Assembly (NCBI GenBank): GCA_009930445.1
Contig: RZYD01000029.1
Span: forward strand, 1-15,568
DNA from: Bacteroidia bacterium
GTDB lineage: Bacteria; Bacteroidota; Bacteroidia; Bacteroidales; BM520
Reading direction: 5' to 3'
DNA length: 15,568 nt
Shown: positions 14,615-15,568 of the stretch, one piece after another
Numbering within the stretch: the stretch's first letter is position 1
Layout of the letters: each line of letters begins with the position of its first letter
The notes under the pieces: generated by a model
What the model saw: only the letters and a program-made list of their open reading frames with translations
Told to the model about the DNA's origin: nothing
Database searches by the model: none
Position numbers and translations under genes: made by a program

Positions 14615-15568
14615 TTATAGAATGTTTGGAAATCTTTTCGGGTTGTTTTGATGCATAATTCGGTAAATAGCTTCGAAGACATCCTCTGCATTTGGGTTCG
14701 AAAAATAGTCCCCATCGGTGCCGTAGGCTGCCCGGTGGTTGTCGGCAGTTACCGTTACCGGTGCTTCGTCGAGTGAATAATATCCGTTATTTTTTTCCAT
14801 TACCTGTTGTAGCATGAATGCGGTAGCTCCGCCCGGAACATCTTCGTCAAAGAAAACGATTTTGTTGGTTTTTTTTAGCGATTCGCCAATAGTGTTCGGA
14901 ATATCAAACGGGATTAAGGATTGAACATCGATTAATTCAACGCTGATTTCATAAGGCCTGAGTTGCTCAATGGCTTCCCGGGCGATGCGCACGCACGACC
15001 CATAGGTTACCAGTGTGATATCTTTGCCTTTCTGTAAAATTTCCGGATATCCGGGAATGATCCGGTACTGTCCGATATTATCCGGTTTTTTTTCTCTCAG
15101 GCGATATCCGTTCAGGGGTTCGATAATCAACGCGGGTTCATCGGATGCCATCATCGCGTTGTAAAATCCTGCGGCAATAGTCATGTTGCGTGGTACCAGC
15201 ACGTGTACTCCGCGAATGGAGTTAATAACCATAGAAAGTGGAGATCCCGCATGCCAGATCCCTTCGAGCCGGTGCCCGCGTGTACTGATGATTACCGGAG
15301 CTTTTTGCCGGCCTTTTGTGCGGTATTGTAGTGTGGCCAGGTCGTCGCTCAGAACCTGCAGGCCATAAAGCAGGTAGTCGAAGTATTGAATTTCAGCTAT
15401 TGGACGCAGTCCGCGCATAGCCATCCCGATAGCCTGCCCTACGATAGAGGCTTCCCGGATTCCGGTGTCAAAAATTCTCTCCTTGCCATATTTTTGTTGC
15501 AATCCTTCCCAGGTTTGGTTTACCCCACCAATTTTTCCCACATCTTCACCAAAAGCCAGCATTCCGGG
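14615..15568 (-). CDS. 2-oxoacid dehydrogenase E1, beta (transketolase-like) part, N-terminus beyond the right edge
   Basis: About 317 C-terminal codons are visible, and the frame remains open at the edge (Pro-Gly before MLAFGEDVGKIGG), so the true start lies outside. The protein is the thiamine-diphosphate-dependent E1 beta part of a pyruvate or branched-chain 2-oxoacid dehydrogenase. Seen are FGEDVGKIGGVNQ, FDTGIREASIVGQAIGMAMRG, AEIQYFDYLLYG, TRGHRLEGIWHAGSP, VPRNMTIAAGFYNAM, DEPALIIEPLNGYR, VTYGSCVRIA, VELIDVQSLIPFD, VFFDEDVPGGATAF and AYGTDGDYFSNPNAEDVFEA. In many Bacteroidota this half is fused behind the E1 alpha domain in one protein of about 670 residues. That cannot be checked here. 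Substrate choice is not decidable from this part. Confidence 0.93.
   Translation of the reverse strand, partial: PGMLAFGEDVGKIGGVNQTWEGLQQKYGKERIFDTGIREASIVGQAIGMAMRGLRPIAEIQYFDYLLYGLQVLSDDLATLQYRTKGRQKAPVIISTRGHRLEGIWHAGSPLSMVINSIRGVHVLVPRNMTIAAGFYNAMMASDEPALIIEPLNGYRLREKKPDNIGQYRIIPGYPEILQKGKDITLVTYGSCVRIAREAIEQLRPYEISVELIDVQSLIPFDIPNTIGESLKKTNKIVFFDEDVPGGATAFMLQQVMEKNNGYYSLDEAPVTVTADNHRAAYGTDGDYFSNPNAEDVFEAIYRIMHQNNPKRFPNIL

Overview
The window looks like chromosomal DNA of a Bacteroidota bacterium, probably class Bacteroidia (Bacteroidales/Marinilabiliales-like). The genus cannot be told from the sequence. The reasons are the Bacteroidota-type -7 boxes (TAnnTTTG) before several genes, the scarcity of Shine-Dalgarno sites, the long PurM form, the type-2 PyrF, the purM-prfA-pyrF order, and a TPR/PD40/OmpA envelope protein of the PorE kind. 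Most of it is housekeeping gene content. No phage, IS element, CRISPR array, tRNA or rRNA was recognised.

Layout, left to right. Positions 1-86 (-) hold the N-terminal 28 codons of an aspartate carbamoyltransferase (pyrB), preceded by a 42-codon small ORF whose stop overlaps the pyrB start. A clear intrinsic terminator (225-251) ends a gene for a cyclic 2,3-diphosphoglycerate synthetase-like P-loop protein (261-1601, -). That gene diverges from argS (1800-3593, +), and each has its own -7 box in the shared intergenic region. Convergent to argS is a minus-strand block transcribed prfA -> pyrF -> maeB (6923 to 3679). pyrF and maeB overlap as TAATG, and prfA has its own -7 box. Upstream lies a second minus-strand block, tatA -> PorE-like OmpA protein -> purM (11034 to 7047), in which the envelope gene and purM also overlap as TAATG. 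A roughly 590-base stretch without a convincing gene (11035-11627) follows. Then come a large soluble hybrid sensor histidine kinase (11628-14492, -, apparent TTG start) and the beta part of a 2-oxoacid dehydrogenase E1 (14615 to the edge, -).

Functionally the window combines pyrimidine synthesis (PyrB, PyrF), purine synthesis (PurM), translation (ArgS, RF1), central carbon metabolism (malic enzyme, 2-oxoacid dehydrogenase E1), and envelope or export functions (TatA, the PorE-like protein).

The most unusual item is the C-terminal 128 residues of the PorE-like OmpA protein. They read as a retropepsin-like aspartic protease fold, but the catalytic DTGAS-type motif has become DSRST. This would be a peptidoglycan-anchored, possibly inactive retropepsin module. 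The second is the bacterial cyclic-2,3-DPG synthetase homologue, whose role in such an organism is not established.
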